From positions 1-64,000 of the forward strand of contig CAVPPF010000006.1 in assembly GCA_963707435.1 (NCBI GenBank): DNA of 64,000 bases, written 5' to 3'. Under the pieces are notes generated by a model. That model searched no databases, had not been told where the DNA came from, and saw only the letters and a list, made by a program, of their open reading frames with translations. This document shows, piece by piece, positions 44,218 to 53,894 of the stretch. Made by a program: the position numbers and the translations under genes. Numbering within the stretch: position 1 is the stretch's first letter; every line of letters begins with the position of its first letter. Source of the DNA: UBA4744 sp963707435 (lineage in GTDB: Bacteria; Actinomycetota; Acidimicrobiia; Spongiisociales; UBA4744).

Positions 44218-45140
44218 TGGCCGTGACAGACGATCGAGTGCGTGTACCAGCCTCCGCGGGCGCAGTGGTTGGTGGCGGCAACCGTTTCATCCGCTGGATG
44301 CGAGGGATCGGTTGGCGCCATTTGGTCGCCTGGGCAGCGTTGATCTTCGCCGTCTTTCCCGTTATCTGGATCATCTCGGCATCCTTCAACCCGACCGGGA
44401 CGTTGATTTCCCAACGGCTGATCCCGCGTGAGTTCACATTCGACAATTACAGCGAGCTTCTCCAGGGCGATGTTCCTTTCAAAGCCTGGTATGTGAACAC
44501 CCTGCTGATCGCCGGTGGCGCGGCTCTGGCCAACACGATGCTTGCCGCCCTGGCCGCCTACTCGTTCTCGCGTATGCGATTTCGTGGCAGGCGAACGGGA
44601 CTGCTTTCGGTGCTCCTCATCCAGATGTTCCCGCAGATTCTCGCCTTTGTTGCGATCTTCCTGATGATGGTTTCAATCAAGGACATCTTTCCTGCGATCG
44701 GCCTTGGAACCCGGACGGGCTTGATGCTTGTGTATCTCGGCGGAGCAATGGGTGTCAACACATGGTTGATGAAGGGCTTCTTCGACACCATCCCTGTGGA
44801 CCTCGACGAGTCTGCGAAGGTGGACGGCGCCAGCCATATTCAGATCTTCCTGAGGATACTGTTGCCCCTGGTTGCGCCGATCCTGGCAGTTGTCTTCCTG
44901 TTGTCCTTCATATTCTTGATCAACGACTTCGTTATCGCATCGGCCGTGCTCGGCCAGGGCAGCCCGGACAAATTCACGTTGGCAGTGGGTTTGTATCGGT
45001 ACTTGAGCGACCAGTTCAATGTGCGGTGGGGGCCGTTTGCGGCAGGCGCCCTGCTGGCGGGGCTACCTGTGGTGATCCTCTTCCAATTCCTGCAGCGCTA
45101 CATCGTATCCGGACTGACCCAGGGTGCCGTCAAGGGATGA
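44217..45140 (+). CDS. MalG-like ABC transporter permease
   Basis: A 307-residue permease from ATG 44217. Six membrane helices, with the EAA-type loop VDLDESAKVDGASHIQIFLR near residues 195-215. The final helix ends LLAGLPVVILFQFLQRYIVSGLTQGAVKG, typical of MalG. It completes the membrane channel with the MalF-like partner. No ATPase (MalK/MsmX) gene is in the window, so a shared ATPase is likely. Confidence 0.92.
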   Translation: MAVTDDRVRVPASAGAVVGGGNRFIRWMRGIGWRHLVAWAALIFAVFPVIWIISASFNPTGTLISQRLIPREFTFDNYSELLQGDVPFKAWYVNTLLIAGGAALANTMLAALAAYSFSRMRFRGRRTGLLSVLLIQMFPQILAFVAIFLMMVSIKDIFPAIGLGTRTGLMLVYLGGAMGVNTWLMKGFFDTIPVDLDESAKVDGASHIQIFLRILLPLVAPILAVVFLLSFIFLINDFVIASAVLGQGSPDKFTLAVGLYRYLSDQFNVRWGPFAAGALLAGLPVVILFQFLQRYIVSGLTQGAVKG

Positions 45141-45242
45141 CCCGGGATCATCGGCCGGGTTCGCACTGGGGTCACGTACAGCTTGGACCTAGACCCGTTT
45201 GTCCCGATCAACCTCACGTGCAGGGGGGTCAGAGAGGTGTCG

Positions 45243-48200
45243 ATGGGGTCTCCTAAACTCGCTCGCGTGGGAGGTCGTTGCGGCGCCCTGGTCGTCATGG
45301 TGTTGCTGGCGGCTGCATGCTCCAAGGTAGGCGAATCGACGACCACGACCGAGGTACCGGCTGCGTCGACGACCACCACGTCGTCGCAGTACGCAGGACC
45401 CCCCCTCTATCTGAATCTGATGTGGCACCAGCATCAGCCCTTCTATCCGAAGGACGAAAACGGCCTGTATACCCGCCCGTGGGTGCGGCTTCACGCCACC
45501 AAGGACTATTTCGATATGGCGGCGATGGTCGAGCAGTATCCGGAGCTCCAGGTGACCTTCAACCTCACCCCCGTACTACTGCTTCAGCTGGAAGATCTCG
45601 CCAAAGGAGCGAAGGACACCTACTGGGCGGCAGCGGAAAAATCCGCCGGGCAATTAGACAACCTGGATCGGGGATTCCTCTTGGACCGCTTCTTCGACGT
45701 TAACCCTCGAGTCATCGCCCGGTTCCCGCGCTACCAGGAACTGGCCGATTCCCGGGCGGCGCTCGGTCGGGAAGCAGCGCTCGTCCAGTGGAACGAGACC
45801 GACTTTCGGGATCTCCAGATACTGTTCAATCTGGCCTGGACCGATCCGCAGTTCCTTGCGGAAGAGCCTCTGGCAGCGCTGGTCACCAAGGGACGGGGTT
45901 TTTCCGAACCCGACAAGGCAGTCGTGTTTGCCGAACACCGGCGCATCATCGGGGAGGTCATTCCGCTCCTTTCTGCCCTCTGGAGTCAGGGCCGCATCGA
46001 GGTGACGACAACCCCCCTGGCGCACCCGATCCTCCCCCTAGTTTCCGACACGAATCTGGCCCTGGTCGGTGATCCCGCTGCCCTGCTACCCGACAATCGC
46101 TATCGGGAGGTTGCCGACGCAGATCAGCAGGTGATTCGCGGGCTCGACACGGCCGAACGGCTCCTCGGGCGGCGTCCTATGGGCATGTGGCCGGGGGAGG
46201 GGGCAGTGGCGGAGCTGGTCATGGGCCTATTCGCCAAAGACGGTGTGCAGTGGGTGGCGACCGGCGAAGATGTACTCGCCAAGAGCCTCGGGATAGGCTC
46301 GTTCGGTCGCGACGCACTAGAAACAGTCACCGACGGCGAGCTCTTGTACCGGCCGTGGGCGGCTGAGCCAAACCGGCCGCCGAATGTCTCGATGTTCTTC
46401 CGTGATGTGCGTCTCTCAGATCTCATCGGATTCGAGTATTCGGGGATGAGCGAACGTGCCGCAGTGGAGGACTTCCTGGGCAGGCTAGAGCGGATCCGCG
46501 ACTCGCTCGACATGCAGGCCGCGACCGACTCGGGCCGGCCTTACGTAGTGTCGGTGATCCTCGACGGCGAAAACGCCTGGGAGAACTACCCCGACGACGG
46601 CAGACTATTCCTCGGCGCTCTCTACCGGGCTCTCACCACAACCGAATGGGTCGAAACCATTACCCCGAGCGAGTATCTCGAGCGATTCGCGGCCTCTGAA
46701 GTCATCGATCAGGTCTTTCCCGCCTCGTGGTTCCAGCCGAATTTCGCTACGTGGATCGGTGAAGATGAAGAAGCCGCCGCCTGGGACTATCTCTACCGGG
46801 TCCGACAGGATTTGCGCAAGGCCCAACAGAGCGGCGACTATGACGAAGCTGCCCTCGAAGCCGCCTACGAGAAGATGTTGTTTGCGGAGGGTTCCGACTG
46901 GTTCTGGTGGTACGGCTCGGATCAGGACTCGACAAACGACTCGTACTTCGACGGTGCCTTCCGGGAGCTCCTCGGACAGGTCTATGACGCCCTGGGCCAG
47001 GAACGTCCGGGCTTCGTAGGCGTTCCGATCATCCCTGAAACGCCGGTCGTTGCCGAGCGGTCACCATCCGATCTCTTGACCATCACCATCGACGGTGAAC
47101 TCTCCGATTGGGTAGAAGCAGGGCGATACTCCTTCATCGACTCGGACATGGATTCCTTGTGGTGGGCGTTCGACAAGGAGAACCTCTATCTGCGAGTTGA
47201 TCAGAATCCGATCCTGAGTTCGCTGCCCAACTTCGTGATCTATCTGGGGACTCCGCAGGGTGACAAGGTAGCGGTCGGGCTCGACGGTTCTCCGCTCGGT
47301 TTTGGGGCAACCCACCTCATTCGACTGGGCGATCGATGCACGCTCGAGAACGGGGCCGGAGAAGAGATCCTGGGAACCGTCGAATGCTCGACGTTCCCAC
47401 CCGATCTCGAGGCGGCAATTCCCCTGTCGGAGCTCGGGGCTCTGGAAACGGGGGACTCGCTCCTCTTGAAGGTCGAGCAAGCGGGCCAACGACAGCCTTC
47501 AGCGGGCCCTGCGGTGGCGCAGGTGCCCGACATCTCCGACGTTCAGGTCTTTCTGGAGGTGAGCGATCCGGCCGGGGATGATCATGGACCCGGCTCGTAC
47601 GGCTATCCGGGCGACGCAGTCTTCGCTCCGGGCAGTTATGACCTCACCTCCTTCCAGGTCGGCACCGAAGGCGACGACCTTGTCTTCAATCTGGAGGTCG
47701 GGGCCGTCATCGGCAATCCCTGGGGTTCGCCCCGTGGTCTTTCCATCCAGACGTTCGACATCTACATCGACACTGATCCGGGAGCGGGGACCGGGTCGCG
47801 AGTGTTGATCCCCGGCCGCAACGCGGCGCTCGAGGCGGGAAATGGCTGGGAGTACGGCATCACCGTGGAAGGCTGGGATCCGGCCATCTACGTCGCCTCC
47901 TCGGAAGGAGATTGGGAGGAAACTAAACCGTCCTTCGGCATTCTGACGTTTGGCGACAAGGGGAAGGTCGTTGTTCGTGTCCCCCTCGATCTCCTGGGCG
48001 AAAGTGACCCGGCGGGTTGGGGCTACACAGCCGTGGTGATGAGCCAGGAGGGGTTTCCCTCGGCGGGGGTGAGGCGGATCCGCGACGTGGAGGCAACGGC
48101 ACAACAGTGGCGGCTTGGCGGCGGTCCGGCCGATATCAATCACACGCGCATTCTCGATGTCGCTTCCGACGTCGAGGGCCTCCAAGAAGCATTACTCTCC

Positions 48201-48281
48201 GATTATCCGACGGTGTCATCGGGGTCAATCGATGATCTGGAGGCGGATGACTTCCCGTTGGTTCCGCTGATCGTCCGCTAA
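45243..48281 (+). CDS. Surface GH57 amylase-family lipoprotein with C-terminal glucan-binding-like domains
   Basis: A 1012-residue protein from ATG 45243 (GAGAGG five bases upstream). Lipobox LLAAAC (Cys26) and a Thr linker place it on the cell surface. GH57 landmarks: HQHQP (62-66), TTTPLAHPILPL, WPGEGAVAE with the likely nucleophile Glu, and VSVILDGENAWENY with the likely acid Asp. From about residue 600, beta-rich modules follow: a DOMON-like part (ITIDGELSDWVEAGRYS) and a glucodextranase C-terminal type (DPAGDDHGPGSYGYP, NPWGSPRGLSIQTFDIYID). It probably cleaves alpha-glucan outside the cell, feeding the adjacent transporter. Exact specificity (amylase, pullulanase or branching) is open. 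Confidence 0.88.
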   Translation: MGSPKLARVGGRCGALVVMVLLAAACSKVGESTTTTEVPAASTTTTSSQYAGPPLYLNLMWHQHQPFYPKDENGLYTRPWVRLHATKDYFDMAAMVEQYPELQVTFNLTPVLLLQLEDLAKGAKDTYWAAAEKSAGQLDNLDRGFLLDRFFDVNPRVIARFPRYQELADSRAALGREAALVQWNETDFRDLQILFNLAWTDPQFLAEEPLAALVTKGRGFSEPDKAVVFAEHRRIIGEVIPLLSALWSQGRIEVTTTPLAHPILPLVSDTNLALVGDPAALLPDNRYREVADADQQVIRGLDTAERLLGRRPMGMWPGEGAVAELVMGLFAKDGVQWVATGEDVLAKSLGIGSFGRDALETVTDGELLYRPWAAEPNRPPNVSMFFRDVRLSDLIGFEYSGMSERAAVEDFLGRLERIRDSLDMQAATDSGRPYVVSVILDGENAWENYPDDGRLFLGALYRALTTTEWVETITPSEYLERFAASEVIDQVFPASWFQPNFATWIGEDEEAAAWDYLYRVRQDLRKAQQSGDYDEAALEAAYEKMLFAEGSDWFWWYGSDQDSTNDSYFDGAFRELLGQVYDALGQERPGFVGVPIIPETPVVAERSPSDLLTITIDGELSDWVEAGRYSFIDSDMDSLWWAFDKENLYLRVDQNPILSSLPNFVIYLGTPQGDKVAVGLDGSPLGFGATHLIRLGDRCTLENGAGEEILGTVECSTFPPDLEAAIPLSELGALETGDSLLLKVEQAGQRQPSAGPAVAQVPDISDVQVFLEVSDPAGDDHGPGSYGYPGDAVFAPGSYDLTSFQVGTEGDDLVFNLEVGAVIGNPWGSPRGLSIQTFDIYIDTDPGAGTGSRVLIPGRNAALEAGNGWEYGITVEGWDPAIYVASSEGDWEETKPSFGILTFGDKGKVVVRVPLDLLGESDPAGWGYTAVVMSQEGFPSAGVRRIRDVEATAQQWRLGGGPADINHTRILDVASDVEGLQEALLSDYPTVSSGSIDDLEADDFPLVPLIVR

Positions 48282-48428
48282 CGGCTGCGGCCGGCCCCGA
48301 TAACGCTTCCATCCGGACCGCCGGCCCCCCGATCGGGGAGACGTCGAGCCGTGAGCGACCAATACAGCCGCTCAGGCTATTTAGACTCCCGGTGTTCAGG
48401 AATCTGTCCTGCGAAATAAGGAACGTCG

Positions 48429-49718
48429 ATGACGCCCAATTGGCAGCGAAAACTCATGGTCGGGCTGGTTGCCGTCGTCCTCCTGGGGTCGTGCACTTCG
48501 GGTGACGGAGAGACCACGACCAGCGGGGACGGCACGGTCACGTCGAGCACGCTCGACGGCGATGTCTCGACCAGCACCTCCCAGGTGCCACAGGACACAT
48601 CACTCCTGGTGTGGGTAGACGAAACCCGGGCACCGGTCGTCGAGGCGGCCGCAGAGCTCTTCGAGGCCGCCTCCGGCGTTGCCGTCGAGGTTGAGGTGAT
48701 GCCCTTCCGGGAGATTCGGGGCGCCGCCACAGACGCCGTGCCGACCGGTCAGGGCCCTGATCTCTTCATCGACTCGAATGAAGGCACCGGTGCACTGGTC
48801 GAGGCGGGCATCATCGCTCCGCTGGATCTCGCCGGACGGGAAGCAGAGTTCGTTTCCGTCGCGATCGATGCCTTGTCCTACGGAGGTCAGACCTACGGGA
48901 TCCCGTTCGTAACCGAATCGGTTGGTCTGTTCTACAACAAGGACTTCGTTCCGGTCCCACCTGCCGATTTCGATGCGCTCCGGACGGCCTGTGACGGTCT
49001 GGGCTTCCCAACGGCGGACGGTCTGCCGTGCCTGGCTATTCCCGTCGGTGAACCGCTCCACCAGTTCCCGTTCATCGGCGGCTTTGGCGGGTACGTCTTC
49101 GGGTTCGGGAACGGAGCATTCGACGCAACAGATGTCGGAATTGATTCTCCGGAGGCCATCGGGGGAGCAGCCTTTCTCAACGGCCTCTACCGGGATGGGT
49201 ACGCAGACGGTGCAGTCGACTACTCGATCATGGCCGATCTGTTCAACCAGGGTGCGGTGCCGTTCATGTGGACGGGTCCGTGGCAAGTCGAAGCTGTTGA
49301 GGCTGCGGGTATCAACTACGGGATCGCCCGCCTGCCGCTCATGGACGGGAACGAACCCAGACCGTTTGTCGGGTCGCAAGGGTTCTTCCTCAACGCGGTA
49401 ACGGAGCAGACGGAGTGGGCCATGTCGTTTCTCCTCGATTACATCGCCACCAGTGCGACGATGGTGCAACTGGCCGACGTAACCGGCCGTCCCCCGGCCC
49501 TGGTGAGTGCGCTCGGAGATCCATCGGTCAATCCGAATCTCCTGGCTTTCTCCGAGTCGGCATCCAACGGTATTCCGCTGCCGAATATCCCGGAGATGGA
49601 TGCAGCCTGGGCTCCGCTGACGGTTGCGTTCACGGCGCTTTCGCAACCGGCCGCCGACGCAAGCACGGTCATGGCAACCGCCGGGAGCGCCATCCGTACG
49701 GCCGTCGGGGCCGGCTAG
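48429..49718 (+). CDS. Second maltose-type ABC substrate-binding lipoprotein
   Basis: A 429-residue paralogue of the binding protein at 41262. Lipobox LLGSC (Cys22), Thr/Ser-rich linker, then the shared landmarks LVWVDETRAPVVEAAAELF, GQGPDLFID, GIPFVTESVGLFYNKDF, PFMWTGPWQVE and LPNIPEMDAAW. It follows the GH57 gene after 147 bases that hold no gene. The pair suggests one transporter with two binding proteins for different oligosaccharides. Confidence 0.9.
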   Translation: MTPNWQRKLMVGLVAVVLLGSCTSGDGETTTSGDGTVTSSTLDGDVSTSTSQVPQDTSLLVWVDETRAPVVEAAAELFEAASGVAVEVEVMPFREIRGAATDAVPTGQGPDLFIDSNEGTGALVEAGIIAPLDLAGREAEFVSVAIDALSYGGQTYGIPFVTESVGLFYNKDFVPVPPADFDALRTACDGLGFPTADGLPCLAIPVGEPLHQFPFIGGFGGYVFGFGNGAFDATDVGIDSPEAIGGAAFLNGLYRDGYADGAVDYSIMADLFNQGAVPFMWTGPWQVEAVEAAGINYGIARLPLMDGNEPRPFVGSQGFFLNAVTEQTEWAMSFLLDYIATSATMVQLADVTGRPPALVSALGDPSVNPNLLAFSESASNGIPLPNIPEMDAAWAPLTVAFTALSQPAADASTVMATAGSAIRTAVGAG

Positions 49719-49727
49719 GTCGGGTCG

Positions 49728-50171
49728 CTAGCCCTTCTCAATGCGCTCGGCGATCTCGTCGATCTGTCGCGCGAAACCCGATCCAATGGCTTTGCTCACG
49801 ATCGAGAAGAACATGACGGCCAGTATCCCCCGCGGGCGAACTCGCAACGATACGGTCATATCGGTGCCATGCGGGTTGGAGGGTGCCAGCTGCGTGGTGA
49901 TCGTCCCCTCGATTTCTGCGGCATCGACCGTGACGACCATGAGGGCAGGAGCATCTGTTTCGATGGTTTTGGCGGACCCTTCGTACGGCTTCATCCCGGC
50001 CTCGGCGAGAAACCGGTAGCTGCGCAACGTTCCATCCGGGTTGTGTTCGGCATCGAACACCCGCTGGACGCCTGCGATCCCACCCCAAGTTTCCGGCTCC
50101 TGGAGAATCGCCCATGCCCGTTCGGGCGCCGTGCTGAGATGCACGGTGTGTGTGAATCGGTCGGGTGCCAC
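49728..50171 (-). CDS. SRPBCC/CoxG-like lipid-binding fold protein
   Basis: A 147-residue protein from GTG 50171. The START-like fold is suggested by HTVHLSTAPERAWAILQEPETW at the start, TLRSYRFLAEAG in the middle and a long C-terminal helix SIVSKAIGSGFARQIDEIAERIE. Such proteins bind hydrophobic ligands, and no ligand can be named. There is no Shine-Dalgarno. TACGCT (50178-50183 on the minus strand) ends six bases before the GTG, consistent with a leaderless mRNA. Confidence 0.7.
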   Translation of the reverse strand: MAPDRFTHTVHLSTAPERAWAILQEPETWGGIAGVQRVFDAEHNPDGTLRSYRFLAEAGMKPYEGSAKTIETDAPALMVVTVDAAEIEGTITTQLAPSNPHGTDMTVSLRVRPRGILAVMFFSIVSKAIGSGFARQIDEIAERIEKG

Positions 50172-50228
50172 GGGGAGAGCGTATGGTCACGGCCACCGCA
50201 ACGCAAGGCTTTGATACCCTCTTCGCCC

Positions 50229-50807
50229 ATGATCAACCCGACGGACTATCTGCGCCTGGCACTCGATCCGGTTCGACTTGCCGTTCTCGGTACTGCTGCC
50301 GTGGCGCCGGTCGATGCCGCGGCGCTGGCGTCGGCGCTGGGGATCGAGACAAAGGACGTGCTGCTGGCGATCGTGAGGCTTCAGGAAACGGGGCTGCTCG
50401 ACGGCGGGCGCCGGCTCAGCGTGGAAACCCTGCAACGTCTGGGATCGGAGCTCCCCACGAGGGACGGAGCGGACGCCCGTGTGACGGATGGCCCATGGGA
50501 CGACGAGGAAGCAACGGTGCTCCGGAGGTTCTTCGACGGCACCCGGCTGATCCAGATCCCTGCCCAGCGCGCGAAGCGGCTGATCGTCCTGGAACGCCTC
50601 GCCCAGGAGTTCGAGCCGGGCCTCCGCTACGGTGAACGCGAGGTCAGCTTCACGCTGCAGCTCTGGTATCACGACTATGCCGCCCTGCGCCGGTATCTGG
50701 TCGATGAGGGCTTTCTCACCCGGGCCGATGGGGTCTACTGGCGAACCGGCGGCCGCTATGGCACCGAAGAGGTTCACGGAAACGGGCCGATCGTCGAGCC
50801 GGATTGA
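50229..50807 (+). CDS. DUF2087 protein with N-terminal winged-helix-like region
   Basis: A 192-residue protein from ATG 50229. Residues 10-60 look like a helix-turn-helix (VDAAALASALGIETKDVLLAIVRLQETGLL). Residues 100-180 are a DUF2087 domain (RLIQIPAQRAKRLIVLERL, FEPGLRYGEREVSFTL, YAALRRYLVDEGFLTRADGVYWR), as found in some regulators and GNAT fusions. Probably a transcription regulator. TACCCT lies eight bases upstream without a ribosome site. The gene is divergent from the SRPBCC gene with 57 bases between starts. Confidence 0.8.
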   Translation: MINPTDYLRLALDPVRLAVLGTAAVAPVDAAALASALGIETKDVLLAIVRLQETGLLDGGRRLSVETLQRLGSELPTRDGADARVTDGPWDDEEATVLRRFFDGTRLIQIPAQRAKRLIVLERLAQEFEPGLRYGEREVSFTLQLWYHDYAALRRYLVDEGFLTRADGVYWRTGGRYGTEEVHGNGPIVEPD

Positions 50808-50965
50808 CCGGGACCCGGCGACGCCTGCCCTAGACATTCCCGGTTTTCTGACAGACAATGATGGTGCAGGGCTCGCGGGAGCAAGGGCGGAGTTTGGGAT
50901 TTCATCCGCGGGCCCTGCTTTCTGCCGACCGGCCACCGAAAGCCGGTAGCTAAGATCCTCTCCTC

Positions 50966-51811
50966 ATGGCCGGTCTCCTCGCCTTCCACGCCCACCCGGA
51001 CGATGAAACCACCTCGACGGGTGGAACTCTGGCACGCTATGCGGACGCGGGCGAGCAGGTGGTTGTCGTCACCGCTACCGATGGTGCGGTGGGGGAGATC
51101 CACAACTATGAAAACGCTGAAGAACTCCGGCCGCGTCTCGCCGAGATCCGGGCGGAGGAGATGGCGAATGCGGCGGGCGTGTTGGGAATCGCGGGCCATG
51201 AGTTCCTTGGGTACCGCGACTCCGGGATGATGGGCACGGATGACAACGCACATCCTGAAGCCTTCTGGAACGCCGACTTCATGGAAGCCACCAGCCGTCT
51301 GGTCCACCTGATCCGGCGCTATCAACCCGAGGTCGTTCTTGCGTACGATCCGTTCGGGGGATACGGCCATCCCGATCACATCCAGGTCAACCGGATCGGT
51401 ACGGCTGCCTTCTTCGGAGCGGACGACGTCGGCCGTTTCCCACCTGCGGGCGGAGAGGGATTATGGACCCCCGGCAAGCTGTACTGGGTCACCTTCCCCC
51501 GCTCCCGGACCCTGGCGATTCGCCGGGCACTCTACGAAGCAGGTGAGATCACGGAGGAGGAGTTCAACCGTCGACCGGCGGGCGGGATTCCCGACGAAGA
51601 CATCACTGCCTGGGTCGACGTGCGCGAGTTCGTGGATCGCAAGTTCGCCGCATGGGCGGCGCACCGCAGCCAGATCCCCGAGGACTGGTGGCTCTTCCGG
51701 GTTCCTGAGGAGGCCCGGCCCGAGGTGTTCGGCCGGGAGAGCTTCATGCGGATCGCCAGCCGGGTTGACGCTCCGGATCGCGAGGACGATCTGTTCGCCG
51801 GGCTCCGATGA
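50966..51811 (+). CDS. PIG-L family deacetylase (MshB/Mca type)
   Basis: A 281-residue PIG-L/LmbE protein. The zinc motif AHPDDE is at residues 9-14 and the second zinc histidine in GGYGHPDHIQVN near residue 135. Between them is YRDSGMMGTDDN. The architecture matches MshB (GlcNAc-inositol deacetylase of mycothiol synthesis) and Mca (mycothiol S-conjugate amidase), which cannot be told apart here. A TAAGAT box lies nine bases before the ATG. The stop overlaps the next gene (ATGA). Confidence 0.9.
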   Translation: MAGLLAFHAHPDDETTSTGGTLARYADAGEQVVVVTATDGAVGEIHNYENAEELRPRLAEIRAEEMANAAGVLGIAGHEFLGYRDSGMMGTDDNAHPEAFWNADFMEATSRLVHLIRRYQPEVVLAYDPFGGYGHPDHIQVNRIGTAAFFGADDVGRFPPAGGEGLWTPGKLYWVTFPRSRTLAIRRALYEAGEITEEEFNRRPAGGIPDEDITAWVDVREFVDRKFAAWAAHRSQIPEDWWLFRVPEEARPEVFGRESFMRIASRVDAPDREDDLFAGLR

Positions 51812-52638
51812 AGACGTCTGCAGCCGATCGCTGGCGGCGGTTGCTCGAAGCCTGGGCGCTGCCCGAAGAGCTTCTCGAGGCCGTCCCCGACTCACCCTAT
51901 GGATGGTCGGCCGAGCTGTGGAAACGCCGTGCCCGGATTGCCCGTGAGCAAGGCGGGGATAGCCCCACAGCCGTAGCCGTTCGCGCGCTGCTTCCCACCG
52001 GTGGCTCGCTGCTGGATGTCGGAGCCGGGACCGGGAGGGCTTCCCTTCAGCACGCCGTCGAAGGTCATCCGGTGTCGGCCGTCGAGAAGAACCCGGAGCT
52101 GGCGATCGGCCTGCAGAGCCGCGCGGCAGAACTCGGCGTCACGGTGGACCTCGTCGAAGGCAGTTGGCCGGAGGTTGCGGGTGCTGTTGCCGTCCACGAC
52201 GTTGTTGTGTGCGCCCACGTTGTGTACGACGTGCAGGACGTCGAACCGTTCGTGTCGGCGCTGCATCGACATGCCCGGCGGGGCGTCGCGGTTGAGCTCA
52301 CTCCCGACCATCCGTGGTCCGGTCTGACGCCGTACTACCGGGCCCTCCACGACCTCGAACGACCGGACGGACCCACCTATCACGACTTCGCAAGGGTGGT
52401 TGAAGGTGCCTGCGGCGTCCAGCCCCGGGTTGAGGTGTGGACCCGTCCCGGTCAGGTGTGGTTCGAAAACTGGGATGAGATCCTCGCTCACTATGGGAAA
52501 CGCCTGGTGCTTCCCAAGCGTCGCTGGGAGGAACTGCGCGAAGTGCTCGCTCCCGAGACGACTGAGGACGACGGCCGCTTGTTTGTCGGGAGTCGGGATC
52601 GGACGATCGTGACCGTGTGGTGGCGCACCAACCGGTGA
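51808..52638 (+). CDS. Class I SAM-dependent methyltransferase
   Basis: A 276-residue methyltransferase. The SAM motif LLDVGAGTGRASLQHA lies at about residues 67-82, followed by VSAVEKNPELAIGL and the post-motif DVVVCAHVVYDV. The C-terminal part has Trp-rich stretches and ends TVWWRTNR. No substrate signature is recognisable. Its start overlaps the PIG-L gene, and its end overlaps the DNA glycosylase gene, forming a three-gene coupled set. Confidence 0.85.
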   Translation: MKTSAADRWRRLLEAWALPEELLEAVPDSPYGWSAELWKRRARIAREQGGDSPTAVAVRALLPTGGSLLDVGAGTGRASLQHAVEGHPVSAVEKNPELAIGLQSRAAELGVTVDLVEGSWPEVAGAVAVHDVVVCAHVVYDVQDVEPFVSALHRHARRGVAVELTPDHPWSGLTPYYRALHDLERPDGPTYHDFARVVEGACGVQPRVEVWTRPGQVWFENWDEILAHYGKRLVLPKRRWEELREVLAPETTEDDGRLFVGSRDRTIVTVWWRTNR

Positions 52639-53255
52639 AACCGCTCACCGAGGCGACCCTTCGGGAAGGGATCGCGGTTCTAGCCGGGCGGGATGCCGAT
52701 CTGGCAAGCGTGGTCGAGCGCCACGGTCGGCCGCCGATGTGGGATCGGGAGCCGGGTTTTGCGACGCTGCTGAAGACGATCCTCGAACAGCAGGTGTCAG
52801 TGGCGTCGGCCGCCGCGGCGTACGACCGACTGCTGGAGGTGGTCGGGGTTCTCACTCCCGACTCGTTCCTGGCTCAGGACGATGCGATGCTTCGCCGGGT
52901 CGGGTTCAGCCGGCAGAAAACCCGCTACGGCCGGATCCTGGCGGAGGCGCTTCGCAACGGGTCGTTCGACCTGCAGGCGGTCGGGCGACTGGACGACGAT
53001 GCGGCGCGGGACGTCCTCACGACGCTGACGGGTATCGGATTCTGGACCGCAGATACCTACCTCCTCATGGCATTGCGGCGTCCCGACGTGTGGCCGGCGG
53101 GCGACGTTGCGCTGCAGGCTGCGGTCCAGGATGTGAAAGGTCTTCCGGCCCGGCCTACGCATGACGAGATGGTCGATCTGGCCGTGGCCTGGCGACCGTG
53201 GCGAGCCGTGGCTGCCCGCCTCCTGTGGTTTCACTATCTCGGGGGGCGGCCCTAG
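52635..53255 (+). CDS. DNA-3-methyladenine glycosylase II-like protein (HhH-GPD)
   Basis: A 206-residue protein. GTG 52635 makes a GTGA overlap with the previous stop, and GTG 52617 is an alternative start. It has the helix-hairpin-helix LTGIGFWTADTYLLMAL and the catalytic-Asp region WPAGDVALQAAV expected of AlkA-type glycosylases. N-terminal features are EPGFATLLKTILEQQVSVASAAA. It would remove alkylated purines from DNA. A second alkylation-repair gene (AlkD-like) is at 58607. Confidence 0.88.
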   Translation: MKPLTEATLREGIAVLAGRDADLASVVERHGRPPMWDREPGFATLLKTILEQQVSVASAAAAYDRLLEVVGVLTPDSFLAQDDAMLRRVGFSRQKTRYGRILAEALRNGSFDLQAVGRLDDDAARDVLTTLTGIGFWTADTYLLMALRRPDVWPAGDVALQAAVQDVKGLPARPTHDEMVDLAVAWRPWRAVAARLLWFHYLGGRP

Positions 53256-53758
53256 CTCTGCCCGGAGCCCTTGCGAACGGGTCCGACGACGAAGACCTTG
53301 CGAGGGAACCCGGGGTCGAATCTGACCATCACCAGATTGCCCGGCAGGTAGGTCGCCTCGTCCGCCGTCGCGACCATTCTCTTCGTTCGGGCGGAATACG
53401 GGGTCCCGCCGGGCGGCCGGACCTCGAGTTTGAGGCCATATTCGGAAAGAACCTCGCCCATGTCGTGACTGGTCGCTCCCGTTCTCCACGCCTCGGCAAT
53501 CGTGGCGTTTGCCAGTATGCCCGTCCTTGCTGCGTTCCGGTACGCGAACGTCGGGATCAGGTTGAGCGCAATTCCGGCCGTGACTGCCGCGAAGGCAGCG
53601 AAGGCGGCGACCACCAAAATGGTTCCGCCACCGCCGCGGGGATCGAGTGGCCATCGGGCAGTGCCACTCCAACCGGCCAGGTGAGCAACCCAGAATCCGA
53701 GGTAGCCGCCAACGATTCCAGCGACCACAACTGCGGCGACTCTGGCCGATCGATGCAC
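53252..53758 (-). CDS. Small membrane protein with C-terminal soluble domain
   Basis: A 168-residue protein from GTG 53758, chosen for AAAGGG ahead of it. Two hydrophobic helices (about residues 8-30 and 43-68) precede a roughly 90-residue soluble part with VRPPGGTPYSARTKRMVA and LVMVRFDPGFPRKVFVVGP, reminiscent of DUF3592-like domains. Family uncertain. It converges with the glycosylase gene (four-base overlap) and diverges from the ABC-F gene. Confidence 0.55.
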   Translation of the reverse strand: MHRSARVAAVVVAGIVGGYLGFWVAHLAGWSGTARWPLDPRGGGGTILVVAAFAAFAAVTAGIALNLIPTFAYRNAARTGILANATIAEAWRTGATSHDMGEVLSEYGLKLEVRPPGGTPYSARTKRMVATADEATYLPGNLVMVRFDPGFPRKVFVVGPVRKGSGQS

Positions 53759-53894
53759 CCGATCCCTTTCGCCTTCTCGCCAGTGTCGCGCCGACCGGCC
53801 CCGCTCGCCAGAGCTGATCGGCCCCACTTGCCCAACGTTCACGATCGGGATGCCGCCCGCCGGGGGCGGCGAGCTGACTAGCCTTCCCACGCTC

